Source: Bacteroidales bacterium
Lineage (GTDB): Bacteria > Bacteroidota > Bacteroidia > Bacteroidales > VadinHA17
Direction of reading: 5' to 3'
Assembly: GCA_021371855.1 (NCBI GenBank)
Contig: JAJFVL010000055.1
Coordinates: 62,001 to 126,000, forward strand
Length of the DNA stretch: 64,000 bases
How positions within the stretch are numbered: position 1 is the first letter of the stretch; each line of letters opens with the position of its first letter. The notes beneath the pieces are model-generated. The model made no database searches and was not told where the DNA came from. It worked only from the letters and a program-made list of their open reading frames with translations. The position numbers were made by a program, and so were the translations under genes. Below are positions 1-10,700 of this stretch, one piece after another.

Positions 1-1054
1 TCCTTATCCGGATAAAGATCTCAGTGTCAGTTTTCCAATAGCCTTTATTCAGATACGCCATGCCAATACCCTGTTTCATCATTGGCGACATTGTACCTGA
101 AGTTACTTCACCAATCGCTTCTCCGGCGGCATTAACAACTTCATAATGTTGACGAGGAATACCACGATCGATCATGACAAATCCTTTCAGTCTTTTTTCT
201 ACACCTTCATTTTTTTGTTTCAGCAAAAAAGCTTTGTCGATAAATTCTTTTTCGTCAGTGAATTTGGTTATCCATCCCAACCCGGCTTCAATTGGTGATG
301 TACTATCGTTAATATCATTCCCGTAAAGGCAATATCCCATTTCGAGACGTAAAGTATCCCTGGCTCCAAGACCGATAGGTCTGATACCAAATTCCTTACC
401 CGCTTCAAAAACAGCATTCCAGAGTTTTGGTCCATCTTCATTTTTAATATATATCTCGCAGCCACCGGCTCCGGTATAACCTGTCGTTGAGAATAGAACA
501 TTGTTGATACCTGCAAATTCAAGGACTTTGAATGTATAATATTCCATATCTTCAACCGGTGTTTTTGTTAGCTTTTGCATAGCTTTCAGAGCCATTGGTC
601 CCTGCACAGCAAGTTGTGCAGTATCGTCAGAAACATTGACAAGATCCTTCCCGACTGTAAGTCCGAACTTAGTTGCATTCTGCACACACCAGTTCCAATC
701 TTTTTCAATATTGGCTGCATTTACTACAAGAAGATATTTTTCAGAATTAAATCTGTAGACAAGCAAATCGTCAACAATCCCCCCTTTGCCATTCGGGAAA
801 CAGGAATATTGGATCTTGCCATCGAACAGAATTGATACATCATTTGATGTAATATACTGAAGAAATTTCAGTGAAGAAGGTCCTGAAACCCAAAATTCGC
901 CCATATGAGAAACGTCGAAAACCCCGACTTTTTCTCTGACAGTAATATGTTCTTCATTTATTCCAAAATATTCAACAGGCATATTATAACCTGCAAAGGG
1001 AACCATCCTTGCTCCTGCTTCTATATGAAATTTTGTAAAAGCCGTGTTTTTCAT
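1..1054 (-). CDS. gcvT: Aminomethyltransferase, glycine cleavage T-protein (3' end outside window)
   Basis: T-protein of the glycine cleavage system: it transfers the methylene group from the aminomethyl-lipoyl H-protein to tetrahydrofolate and releases ammonia, in the cytoplasm. Translating the minus strand from the ATG at 1054-1052 gives 351 uninterrupted codons beginning MKNTAFTKFHIEAGARMVPF and running off the left edge. The folate-binding core is clear: DVSHMGEF near residue 47, GKGGIVDDLLVY (residues 89-100, with the aspartates expected at the active site), GYTGAGGCEIY in the middle, GARDTLRLEMG, and SPIEAGLGW. The family is about 360 residues, so only roughly ten residues are missing. 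No other gcv gene is in the window. The 200 bases upstream hold no gene and no clear terminator. Confidence 0.95.
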   Translation of the reverse strand, partial: MKNTAFTKFHIEAGARMVPFAGYNMPVEYFGINEEHITVREKVGVFDVSHMGEFWVSGPSSLKFLQYITSNDVSILFDGKIQYSCFPNGKGGIVDDLLVYRFNSEKYLLVVNAANIEKDWNWCVQNATKFGLTVGKDLVNVSDDTAQLAVQGPMALKAMQKLTKTPVEDMEYYTFKVLEFAGINNVLFSTTGYTGAGGCEIYIKNEDGPKLWNAVFEAGKEFGIRPIGLGARDTLRLEMGYCLYGNDINDSTSPIEAGLGWITKFTDEKEFIDKAFLLKQKNEGVEKRLKGFVMIDRGIPRQHYEVVNAAGEAIGEVTSGTMSPMMKQGIGMAYLNKGYWKTDTEIFIRIR

Positions 1055-1255
1055 ATGTAAATAATTTTTATGTAAATGGCTGTATGGAGCCCAAATGTTT
1101 GAAAACAATTTTCATACCTGCTTAGCTCGGTTGTGTTTTTCAGAAACATGTGGGTTTCATCAATGCAAATTTTTAATAAAATAAATAATAAGCCCGATCA
1201 TTGCGAAATTTTCTGCAAATCAAGCAAAGTTTTTTTAAAAAAGCTCTGATAGCTG

Positions 1256-3322
1256 TCAGAATTCAAGGATTTTAAACTCAACTCTTCTGTTTTTTGCTCT
1301 TCCCTGAGGGGTGGCATTGTCAGCTACGGGCTGTTGCGATCCAAAACCCTTAAATTCCATTCTCGACCTGTCGATACCCTTTTGGACAAGATATTCCACA
1401 ACGGTCTTTGCCCTGTCTCCCGAAAGTTTGAGGTTAAGTGATTGACTGCCTGTCATGTCGGTATGCCCCGATATTTCAATCTTCATCAGTGAATTATCTT
1501 TCAGAATATTATACAGCCGGTTAAGTTCCTCATAGGAACCTGAAGTCAATATCGATTTGCCAGACTCAAACATGATGTTATTAAGTACAACCTTCTTGCC
1601 GACCCTGGCTTTGATCATATCAATATTAAGATTATAAACATCACGATCAAAATTCTCCGGAATGTTAATTTGTTTTATATCTGCAAGAAAACCAGTAGCA
1701 CGCAAATCAACCAAATATGATTTTTTTTCGGGCAGCATGACCCTGTAACTCCCGTCTATATCGGAGCTTGCAGTTGTTGAAATAACCATATCACTGCTGA
1801 TATCGATCAAATCAATTTTTGCCATTACCGGATCACCTGTCTCCGAGTCTTTAACGTTCCCAATAAGATATATCGCCAGTTCTTTCACAGGCTCCTCTGT
1901 CTGAACTACAACGACAGTATCCCGGATAATTACGGTATCGGGTTCCGGAGGAGCCAACGGTTCAATTACTGCAACAGGTACAGGAGGGAGAATACGTCCG
2001 GTGTAAATGTCCATTCCTCCGAATCCTCCGCTGCGGTTCGAAACAAAATAGAAGATACTATCCTCAACAGGAGAAGGGAAAAAAAACAATTCATCCCATG
2101 GGGTGTTGACAGGATACCCGCAGTTCTTCACATTATTCCATGCTCCCTCCTTGTTTCTGACGCTATAGAAAATATCAAAACCACCGATTGAATTATGTCC
2201 CTGAGAACTGAACCAGAGAGTATCTCCTGTTTTTGAAAACCGCACTGATTCTTCATCACATATTGTATTAATCAGAGAACCTGCATTTTGTGGTTTTGAC
2301 CAGTTATTTTCTTTTATTTTCTTAATGAAGTAGATGTCTTTTCCGCCAATATTATCCTTACCGTTGTCGGTCACAAAATAGATTTCATTGCCTGAAGGAG
2401 TGAAAGTAAATGATGTTTCTGATCCTTTGCTATTAATCCCAAATGGCACCGCAGCAGTTTTTTTCCATTCTCCTTTTTTGTTAACAGTGGATATCTTGAT
2501 ATCTCCGCCTTTCTCATACCCGGAATAAATGTAAAGGCTGTCATTTCCACCATTAATATACAGAGGTGTTTCACAATATTTTGTTGTAAGATTTTTCGCC
2601 GCAACAATTGCAGTTCCCCAAATACCTGAATTCTTATGCGAAATAAAGATATTCTCATCGAATTTTGAGTCGGGATAACTATTGCTCGATTTTGCCTGTT
2701 CTCTTCTTGAAGCAAAATAAAATGTCTTACCATCAGAAGATAGAAGCTGGGAATAGTCATCGGCACCGGAATTTATATTGGTTCCCATATTACTGATCTC
2801 AATCCTCGAAGTATCTTTAGAAATGGTAAGGGCTGAAATGCATTCTTCGATTCCCTTGTTTGCAGAAAAGACATTTTTTACACTTTTTTTTTCTGAGGAA
2901 TTCAGGTATTCATCGAATTTGCCCAGAGCATCGGAATACCTCCCTGAATATTGAAGCGCCCGTCCTGTCAGCAAAAGTATATCTTCAGCGACATTGTTTT
3001 TAAGTTCAAGAGCTTTCAAAAGAAATCCCGCAGCCTCCTCCCTGTTGTCGGAGAATAGTGCTGAGACACCTGTTTTGTAATTAAGTTCAGGATTTGAGTT
3101 ATTATAGACAATTGCTTTTAAATATTCATCAAATGCTCTCGAATACCAGACACCTCTTTTATCATAATAAGAATCACCTTCAACAACATGCTTCCAGGCA
3201 TCAGCAAAACCCGATTTTTCAATTTTAAAATCATTCTTCCGAACAGAAACATCTGCCTGAGCCTTTATAATAAGAGGGCAGAACAAGAACAGAGTGACCA
3301 GTAAACAGAAATAATATCGCAT
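1256..3322 (-). CDS. OmpA-family protein with TPR, PD40 propeller and carboxypeptidase-regulatory domain (PorE-like)
   Basis: Predicted periplasmic, peptidoglycan-bound protein of 688 residues. Order of parts: signal peptide (about 1-24, ending near KAQA); TPR-like helices (about 40-170); PD40/WD40-like beta-propeller blades (about 190-450, with FYFASRRE, IYFVTDNG, LWFSSQGH, FYFVSNRSGGFGGMDIY); a proline-rich linker; a carboxypeptidase-regulatory-like domain (about 485-575); and a C-terminal OmpA domain with GHTD, RAKTVVEYL and NRRVEF, which carry the Asp and Arg that bind diaminopimelate. This order matches PorE, which anchors the type IX secretion machine to peptidoglycan, but paralogues with the same plan exist, so the PorE name is inference. 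A GTG codon precedes the ATG; I chose the ATG at 3322. It stands alone. Confidence 0.85.
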   Translation of the reverse strand: MRYYFCLLVTLFLFCPLIIKAQADVSVRKNDFKIEKSGFADAWKHVVEGDSYYDKRGVWYSRAFDEYLKAIVYNNSNPELNYKTGVSALFSDNREEAAGFLLKALELKNNVAEDILLLTGRALQYSGRYSDALGKFDEYLNSSEKKSVKNVFSANKGIEECISALTISKDTSRIEISNMGTNINSGADDYSQLLSSDGKTFYFASRREQAKSSNSYPDSKFDENIFISHKNSGIWGTAIVAAKNLTTKYCETPLYINGGNDSLYIYSGYEKGGDIKISTVNKKGEWKKTAAVPFGINSKGSETSFTFTPSGNEIYFVTDNGKDNIGGKDIYFIKKIKENNWSKPQNAGSLINTICDEESVRFSKTGDTLWFSSQGHNSIGGFDIFYSVRNKEGAWNNVKNCGYPVNTPWDELFFFPSPVEDSIFYFVSNRSGGFGGMDIYTGRILPPVPVAVIEPLAPPEPDTVIIRDTVVVVQTEEPVKELAIYLIGNVKDSETGDPVMAKIDLIDISSDMVISTTASSDIDGSYRVMLPEKKSYLVDLRATGFLADIKQINIPENFDRDVYNLNIDMIKARVGKKVVLNNIMFESGKSILTSGSYEELNRLYNILKDNSLMKIEISGHTDMTGSQSLNLKLSGDRAKTVVEYLVQKGIDRSRMEFKGFGSQQPVADNATPQGRAKNRRVEFKILEF

Positions 3323-3431
3323 CACAATTGGTTTTTATCACTTTAAAATTAATATTTATTTACATCATTTAATAAAATCTTCTTTGATATTGTACACAAA
3401 AGAATCGTTTATGATCAAAATAAAATATTAC

Positions 3432-3439
3432 TATATTTG
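3432..3439 (+). promoter_or_regulatory. Bacteroidota -7 element upstream of the HPt gene
   Basis: TATATTTG is an exact match to the Bacteroidota -7 consensus TANNTTTG and lies 42 nt before the HPt start codon. No good TTTG -33 element is present at the usual spacing (GTTTATG is the nearest), so this is a moderate call. Confidence 0.5.
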
Positions 3440-3481
3440 TTATAACAATTTTGTCTTTAATTTTTTATCTTCCTGCAAATT

Positions 3482-3844
3482 ATGGAATATAAATTTATTA
3501 ACACTGATTATCTTAATTCCGTAGCAGACGGTGATTCTGGCATTGTCCGTGAAATAGTAAATATGTTCACTGACCAGATTATTGAGATATACAATGAAAT
3601 GATGACCTGTTTTAATAAGAAGGATTATCATTCGTTGGGATTACTGGCTCACAAAGCCAAATCTTCGGTCGCAATAATGGGAATGACCGATTTGGCATCT
3701 ATGCTCAAAACATTTGAGCTGCAGGCTAAAGAGGGAAAAAACTCGGAATCGTACAGATCTTATATTGAACGATACAAAACAGAAACTGAAGAAGCTGCTA
3801 AAGAGCTTGATGATTTGGTCAATAACAGATTAAACAAGAATTGA
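3482..3844 (+). CDS. HPt domain (histidine phosphotransfer) protein
   Basis: Single-domain phosphorelay carrier of 120 residues, expected to accept phosphate from a hybrid kinase receiver and pass it to a response regulator. The HPt motif is AHKAKSSVAIMG, with His57 as the likely phosphorylated residue; the rest is predicted as a helical bundle, and the length is typical of stand-alone HPt proteins. Its stop codon overlaps the ATG of the following STAS gene by one base (TGATG), which implies translational coupling. No histidine kinase or response regulator is nearby, so its partners must be encoded elsewhere. HPt assignment is sound; the pathway is unknown. Confidence 0.85.
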   Translation: MEYKFINTDYLNSVADGDSGIVREIVNMFTDQIIEIYNEMMTCFNKKDYHSLGLLAHKAKSSVAIMGMTDLASMLKTFELQAKEGKNSESYRSYIERYKTETEEAAKELDDLVNNRLNKN

Positions 3845-4179
3845 TGATCAACATCAGCAGAAGAAACAAAACATCTATTATATCCTTCTCTGTCAGCAAA
3901 ATAGATGCTCTTGTTTCAGATGAAATAAGGGAAGAAATCATTAAAGAATTTGATAACTCAATCTCAAAAATAATTATCGATCTCAAAGGGGTTGAGTATA
4001 TTGACAGTTCCGGGTTTGGCTGTTTTCTTTCAATAATGCGGGCAGCTAAAAGCAAATACTGCATCGTGAAATTTGCCAGCCCGGAACCCAAGGTCATGGA
4101 TTTGTTTAAAATTCTTAATCTGAATACTATCTTTCAGATATATGATGATATTGATGTATGCATAAGATCTTTTAAATAA
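3844..4179 (+). CDS. STAS-domain protein, anti-sigma factor antagonist type
   Basis: Small cytoplasmic STAS protein (111 residues) of the SpoIIAA/RsbV type. The signature YIDSSGFG puts the regulatory serine at Ser55; in the family a partner HATPase kinase phosphorylates it and a PP2C phosphatase reverses this. A TTG codon lies one codon upstream, but the ATG at 3844 overlaps the HPt stop and is the better start. Pairing an HPt with a STAS protein suggests a phosphorelay feeding a partner switch. The gene ends two bases before the stop codon of convergent clpB. Confidence 0.85.
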   Translation: MINISRRNKTSIISFSVSKIDALVSDEIREEIIKEFDNSISKIIIDLKGVEYIDSSGFGCFLSIMRAAKSKYCIVKFASPEPKVMDLFKILNLNTIFQIYDDIDVCIRSFK

Positions 4180-4181
4180 TC

Positions 4182-6785
4182 TTAATTATTTTCTATTTTA
4201 CCGAAAGAGAGACCACCCTCTTTTACATCAATAATTATGCTATCATCTCTCGAAACCATTCCTCCTATAATCTCTTTCGACAGCTCATTTACAATTGCTT
4301 TCTGGATCAGCCGTTTAACAGGTCTTGCTCCCGACTGCGGATCATATCCCCTTTTAGTGAGCCAGGTTATTGCATCATCAGTAACTGTAAGTTTAAGGTT
4401 ATAATCCTGAAGCATCTTTTCCACCCTTTTCAGCTGCATTTTAACAATCTCCTTAATCTGTTCAATATCCAATGGTTTGAACATTACAATCTCATCTACC
4501 CGATTCAGGAACTCAGGTTTTAGTGATTTCCTCAATAGCATAAAAATCTCATTCTGGAGAGATTCCATCTCCTTTTCAGGCATTTTATTATTCCATTTAT
4601 CCATCCTGTCCCTTATAATATCAGATCCCAGGTTTGATGTCATTATAATAATCACGTTCCTGAAATTCACGGTACGACCTTTATTATCCGTAAGCCTGCC
4701 GTCGTCAAGAACCTGAAGAAGAAGATTAAAAAGGTCAGGATGTGCTTTTTCAATTTCATCAAGCAGAACAACTGAATATGGTTTATGGCGTACAGCTTCA
4801 GTAAGCTGTCCACCTTCTTCGTAACCTATGTATCCCGGAGGTGCGCCAATAAGTCTGGATATCGAATGTCTCTCCTGGTATTCCGACATATCGATCCGCG
4901 TCATCAGGTTCTCATCATTAAACAGAATTTCAGCAAGTGCTCTCGCCAACTCTGTTTTTCCAACCCCTGTTGTACCGATAAAAATAAACGATCCCAGTGG
5001 TCTTTTCTGATCCTGAAGTCCGGCTCGTGACCGGCGGACAGCATCAGCCACAGCAACTATTGCTTCGTCCTGGCCAACAACTCTTTTATGTAATTCATCC
5101 TCGAGCCGTAACAATTTATCCTTTTCACTCTCAAGCATTCTTGATACCGGGATGCCTGTCCATTTCGATACAATGGATGCTATTTCTTCCGAACGCACCT
5201 CTTCCTGAATAAGCGAACCTTTGCTCCTTCTCTTTTCGATAATCTCCTTAAGTTCGGCAATCTCTTTTTCGAGTTGAATAATTTTCCCATATCTTATTTC
5301 CGCAACTTTTCCATAATCCCCGCTTCTCTCAGCCTGTTCTGCCTCCAAGCGCAACGATTCGACAGATTCTTTTTTAGCCTGGACCTTTTCAACCATCTCC
5401 TTTTCAGACTTCCATCCGGCCAGGAGTTCGTCCCTTTTTGATTGCATGTCAGCAAGTTCGTGAGAGATCTTTTCTGCTTTAACAGTATCTCCGTCCCTTT
5501 TAATTGCTTCTTTTTCAATTTCGAGTCGTCTTATTGTTCTTTCAGCCTCATCAATCTCTTCAGGTACAGAGTTCATTTCGAGACGTAACCTTGAAGCTGC
5601 CTCATCAATGAGGTCAATTGCCTTATCGGGTAAAAACCTGTCGGTAATATACCTGGTGGAGAGATCGACCGCAGCGATGATCGCCTCGTCCCGTATTATC
5701 ACTTTATGATATGTTTCATACTTCTCCCGGATACCTCTGAGGATTGAAATAGTATCTTCCCTGGAAGGTTCGTCGACCATAACAACCTGGAAACGCCTCT
5801 CAAGTGCTTTGTCTTTTTCAAAATACTTCTGATATTCATTTAAGGTAGTTGCGCCGATTGCTCTTAGTTCACCCCTGGCAAGTGCAGGTTTAAGAATATT
5901 TGCAGCATCCATAGCCCCTTCTGACTGACCTGCACCAACCAGTGTATGTATTTCATCAATAAAAAGTACTATCTCGCCATTAGATCCTATGACTTCGTTT
6001 ACTACTGATTTTAGCCTCTCTTCAAACTCACCTTTATATTTGGCTCCGGCAATAAGGGCTCCCATATCGAGAGAGTAAATTACTTTTGATTTGATATCTT
6101 CCGGTACATCGCCTCTTATTATCCTGTGGGCCAATCCTTCAGCGATAGCCGTTTTACCTACCCCTGGCTCCCCTATAAGCAACGGATTGTTTTTTGTCCT
6201 GCGGGTAAGTATCTGTAATATACGCCGTATTTCTTCGTCTCTTCCGATAACAGGATCGAGTTTACCCGATCGGGCTCTTTCATTAAGATTAATTGCATAC
6301 CTGTTAAGCGAATTAAAAGTGTCTTCAGAAGTCTGGTTTTCCACTGATGCACCTTTACGCAGCTCACTTACCGCATCATAAAGAGCCTTCATTGTAACCC
6401 CATAATCCTTAAGTATATGAGAAACCTTATCGTCAGTATCAAGGATTCCCATCAATAAATGCTCAGATGAAACAAATTTGTCTTTCATCCGGGAGGCATG
6501 GTCATTAGCCTTTCTGAAAACTTCTGAAACAGTGGAGGAAATATAGCTGTCGGCACCAGTCACTTTTGGGTAAGTATCAATCAATTCTTCAATCTTCTTC
6601 TCAAGAGATGAAGTATTTATACCCATTTTCCCAAAAATAAAATTTGTGATACTTTCTGCCTGGCTCATCACTCCCTTGATAAGGTGGCCACATTCAACAG
6701 CTTGCTGCCCTTTTGAACCTGCAATATTAAATGCCTGCTGAACCGCTTCCTGCGCTTTTAATGTAAAATTATTTAAATTCATCAT
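4182..6785 (-). CDS. clpB: ATP-dependent disaggregase chaperone ClpB
   Basis: Hexameric AAA+ chaperone that works with DnaK to extract proteins from aggregates. The 867 residues have the expected layout: Clp N-terminal repeats (about 1-150), first AAA module with Walker A GEPGVGKT and Walker B IVLFIDEIHT, the coiled-coil middle domain (about 400-530, rich in Glu/Lys/Arg), second AAA module with GTTGVGKT, SRLIGAPPGYIGY and VVLLDEIEKAH, and a ClpB C-terminal domain. The long middle domain separates it from ClpA and ClpC. There are two successive ATG codons (6785 and 6782); the second gives MNLNNFTLKAQEAVQ, the more usual family start. No CIRCE element or heat-shock promoter could be recognised upstream. 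It converges tail-to-tail with the HPt-STAS pair. Confidence 0.97.
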   Translation of the reverse strand: MMNLNNFTLKAQEAVQQAFNIAGSKGQQAVECGHLIKGVMSQAESITNFIFGKMGINTSSLEKKIEELIDTYPKVTGADSYISSTVSEVFRKANDHASRMKDKFVSSEHLLMGILDTDDKVSHILKDYGVTMKALYDAVSELRKGASVENQTSEDTFNSLNRYAINLNERARSGKLDPVIGRDEEIRRILQILTRRTKNNPLLIGEPGVGKTAIAEGLAHRIIRGDVPEDIKSKVIYSLDMGALIAGAKYKGEFEERLKSVVNEVIGSNGEIVLFIDEIHTLVGAGQSEGAMDAANILKPALARGELRAIGATTLNEYQKYFEKDKALERRFQVVMVDEPSREDTISILRGIREKYETYHKVIIRDEAIIAAVDLSTRYITDRFLPDKAIDLIDEAASRLRLEMNSVPEEIDEAERTIRRLEIEKEAIKRDGDTVKAEKISHELADMQSKRDELLAGWKSEKEMVEKVQAKKESVESLRLEAEQAERSGDYGKVAEIRYGKIIQLEKEIAELKEIIEKRRSKGSLIQEEVRSEEIASIVSKWTGIPVSRMLESEKDKLLRLEDELHKRVVGQDEAIVAVADAVRRSRAGLQDQKRPLGSFIFIGTTGVGKTELARALAEILFNDENLMTRIDMSEYQERHSISRLIGAPPGYIGYEEGGQLTEAVRHKPYSVVLLDEIEKAHPDLFNLLLQVLDDGRLTDNKGRTVNFRNVIIIMTSNLGSDIIRDRMDKWNNKMPEKEMESLQNEIFMLLRKSLKPEFLNRVDEIVMFKPLDIEQIKEIVKMQLKRVEKMLQDYNLKLTVTDDAITWLTKRGYDPQSGARPVKRLIQKAIVNELSKEIIGGMVSRDDSIIIDVKEGGLSFGKIENN

Positions 6786-7024
6786 AAATATTTTTGAATT
6801 TAAATTTTAATCAGCAAATTTTCTGCCATTGGCTGAGAATATGAATTCATTGTCTTTTTGACACAAGATCACAGACTTATAATGACATTCTGACAATTCA
6901 ATTACACTTTTGAACCACTGGAACAGAGGTTGTTCAATCCATTTGCTTACTTTTTATCCGGCCATTATAATTTTAATGCTGTATTTCTTTAGAAAGATAA
7001 GAAGTATATTTGGATTAAACTTTA

Positions 7025-7627
7025 ATGAATATGAGCAAACTTATCTGGAAACCTGGCACTATGATATATCCTTTACCTGCAGTTATGGTCAGTTGCGGGT
7101 CATTTCCTGAAGAGTATAACATTATGACAGTATCATGGACCGGTACAATTTGCACCGATCCTGCGATGTGCTATATTTCGATCCGACCGGAGCGTCATTC
7201 CTACATCATCATTCGGAAAAATGGAGAATTTGTTATAAACCTGACCACAAAAGCCCTTGCATTTGCCACAGACTGGTGCGGTGTAAAATCAGGGAAAGAC
7301 TACAAAAAATTCACTGAGATGGGTCTTACTCCTGTTCCTGCATCAAAAGTTAAAGCACCTCTTATTAAAGAATCTCCTGTAAATATTGAATGTGTGGTAA
7401 GGGAGATAAAGGAGCTTGGATCGCATCACATGTTTATATCAGAGGTTGTAGCGGTAAATGCAGAGGACAAGTACATTAATGAGAAAACCGGACTGTTCAG
7501 GTTAAATGATTCAGGGCTGTTATGTTATTCGCACGGGAAATATTATGAAACAGGTCAGCTTATTGGCAAATTTGGCTTTTCGGTTGAGAAGAAAAAAAAG
7601 AAGCGGATTAAATCAGATCGTCGCTGA
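7025..7627 (+). CDS. Flavin reductase-like, FMN-binding split-barrel protein
   Basis: Predicted cytoplasmic flavoprotein of 200 residues. The flavin reductase-like fold shows in the N-terminal KPGTMIYPLPAVMVSCG, the TVSWTGTICTDPAMCYISIRP segment with RHSY, and FVINL with a GVKSGKDYKKF turn; these make up the FMN pocket in the family. Members range from NAD(P)H:flavin reductases to pure FMN-binding proteins, so the substrate is not decided. The C-terminus ends in a strongly basic tail (KKKKKKRIKSDRR). Start chosen at the ATG at 7025; an ATG two codons later is equally possible. It is separated from the ABC gene by 104 bases. Confidence 0.8.
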   Translation: MNMSKLIWKPGTMIYPLPAVMVSCGSFPEEYNIMTVSWTGTICTDPAMCYISIRPERHSYIIIRKNGEFVINLTTKALAFATDWCGVKSGKDYKKFTEMGLTPVPASKVKAPLIKESPVNIECVVREIKELGSHHMFISEVVAVNAEDKYINEKTGLFRLNDSGLLCYSHGKYYETGQLIGKFGFSVEKKKKKRIKSDRR

Positions 7628-7731
7628 CTTTGCAAAATAAGATAGATGGGTAAAAACTATTATTAGGAATATTTGCAGCAAATAAGTAATTTCAAATCTT
7701 AAATATCTGAATACAAAAAAAGTAATCGTCT

Positions 7732-10700
7732 ATGAGTGAAAAGATTTTAGAAACTCTGATGCAGTTATTTGCAATAATTGCTAAACCTCAAACAAATGAC
7801 AATGAACGAAGAGGTATCGTTGAGGAATTTCTAAAACGCCTGCTCAACCGGGAATTGGTACATAAATATCTTTCAACATATGACAAGGAGTATGATGAAG
7901 CCAGAAAAAAACTGGAAAAGAGCAGTGCTGAAAGACGTGAAGGTGCCATCGCCATAAGAATCCGGAAACTATGCAATGAGATTAATGAACAGGGTCAGCT
8001 CGACCAGGAACAAAGAATAGTTGTTGTAATATATGTACTTGAATTCTGTAAATCGGGTGGCAAGAGGGTCGATCAGCGTGAATTGGGTTTTATAAGCACA
8101 TTTGCTGAAGGTTTAAATATCACCTCCAAGGAATATGAGATTATTGAAAAATTTGTTCTTAATTCTTTTGCTGACATTCCTTTCACCTCTAACCTCCTGA
8201 TAATTAATGGAGACAAAGAATTTGATGCGAATGGTTCAAAACATATATTTAAGGATCTTTTCAAGGGGCATCTCTGGATACTCTTTGTACCATCGGTTAA
8301 AATGTATTTTGTAAGGTTCACAGGCACCGGGGAACTCTCAATGAATGGACAGTTGCTGCAGGAAGACAAAGTTTATCCTTTCAGCCAGGGTTCTTCTATT
8401 AAAGGCTATAAAATTTCTCCAATTTATTATTGGGATGTTACGATGCAGTTCCTCAAAGAGGAGTTTAAGGCATCGAGGGTAGTATATGAAGTCAACAATC
8501 TGGAATACAGATTCAGGAGCGGGAAGGTGGGTATTCATCATATGAGTTTCAAGGGAGAGTCGGGCAGGATGGTCGGTATCATGGGTGCCAGCGGGGCAGG
8601 AAAATCAACTCTCCTCAGTGTTTTAAATGGCACAAACGAACCTTTTGATGGTGAAGTTTTGATAAATGGTGTCAGTATACACAAGGACAAAGAGAAAATA
8701 AAGGGGCTGATCGGATATGTATCTCAGGACGATCTGCTTATTGAAGAGCTTACAGTTTTTGAGAACCTGTATTTCAATGCTAAACTTTGCTTTGACAATT
8801 TGACCGAAGAAGAGATTATTTTCAAAGTCGATAGTGTCCTGAAAACTCTCGGGCTTTACGAAATAAGGGATATGAAAGTTGGGACTCCTCTAAATAAAAA
8901 TATTAGCGGAGGACAAAGAAAAAGGCTTAATATATCTCTTGAACTGATCCGCGAACCTGCCATTATGTTCCTCGATGAACCCACATCAGGCCTTTCATCG
9001 CGCGACTCCGAAAACATACTTGACCTTCTGAAAGAACTTGCCCGTAAGGGAAAACTCCTTTTCGTAGTGATCCATCAGCCATCATCCGAGATCTTTAAAA
9101 TGTTCGACAAACTTATTATCCTCGATACCGGAGGATACCTTATATATAATGGCAATCCGATTGAATCAATTGTGTATTTCAAGCGGAAAATACAACAGGC
9201 AAATTACAACGAAAGTGAATGCTATGTCTGCGGTAATGTAAATCCCGAACAGATATTCAACATCGTCGAAACCAAAGTATTTACTGAAAGTGGCAAACCG
9301 ACAGAAACCCGCAGAATCTCACCTGCAGATTGGAGTAACCATTACAAATCCGAAAAGAAGGATGAAAAACTGGAACCTGGAAATGCAATTCCTGAAATTA
9401 ATTTTAAGACCCCGAACAGTTTTAAACAGTTTGTTGTTTTCACCAAACGAGATGTGCTCTCTAAGATTGCTGACCTTCAATACGTACTGATCACACTACT
9501 CGAAGTACCTGTGCTTGCATTTTTCCTTGCTTACCTTATCAGATATTTTGATGAAAGTGTCAAGAATCCGCATTATTCCCTTTATAATAATAGTAATCTC
9601 CCTGTTTACATCTTCATGTCGGTAATTGTAGCCATATTCATGGGGCTAACCGTCAGCGCCGAAGAAATAATTAAAGACCGGAAGATACTTAAGAGAGAGT
9701 CATTCCTTAATCTGAGCTGGAACAGTTACCTTCTGTCTAAAGTCTTTGTGCAGCTTACAATATCAGCAATTCAGGCATTCACTTTTGTGCTCATTGGCAA
9801 CAGCATTACTGGAATTAAAGGAATGATGTTTGAATACTGGCTTGTCCTTTTCTCTTGCTGGGCAGGAGCAAACATGCTCGGGCTGGTGATCTCCGACAGT
9901 TTTAAAACTGTTGTAACCATATATATTCTAATCCCTTTCCTTGTAATTCCTCAGATTATATTAAGCGGTATTATCGTCAAGTTCGAGAAGCTCAATCCTA
10001 CAATCTCCTCCCCTGTTTCAATTCCCGTGTATGGAGAATTTATCACTGCCAGGTGGGGATATGAAGCGTTGGCTGTCAAACAGTTCATTGACAATAAATA
10101 TGAACAGCAGTTTTACAGATTCGATAAAGCAAAAAGCAAAGGAAATTACATGAAGAATTACTGGTACGTTGAATTAAAAGGCAAACTCGATAATATCTTA
10201 AATGACCTTGAAAACGGGTCAAAAAGTGATGATTTTATTGGTAACCTGCTCCTCGTTTCCAATGAGATCAAGAAAGTAAAGGTGGAACTTCCTGACATTG
10301 GCTTTGAATATGCAAACTTTCTTACGCCAGAGAAGATAACCCCTGAAGCAGTCAAAGCTGCATTGGATTATATTGAATCGGTAAGAAAGTATTACATAAT
10401 GTACTACAATAATGCCAGTGATCAGAAAGATTCCATTATAGATAAGCTTCAGAATGAAGACAAAGAAGGGTTCCATAAACTACAGGCAAATTATTATAAT
10501 AAATCACTTGAAGAATTTGTTACGGACAAGAATGAGACAATAAAGACAGTAGAGTATAAGGGTGAGTTAGTTCAAAAGCTGGAGCCCATATATATGGATT
10601 CAAAGTGTAAATTCATCAAAGCACATTTTTACGCGCCGACAAAGCAACTATTCGGAGTTAAAGCCGACACATACGTAGTCAATGTAATAGTACTGTGGAT

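Noticed and set aside
6910..7110. 66-codon plus-strand frame before the flavin reductase-like gene
   Set aside because: It overlaps the start of the real gene in another frame, and its product has no family traits.
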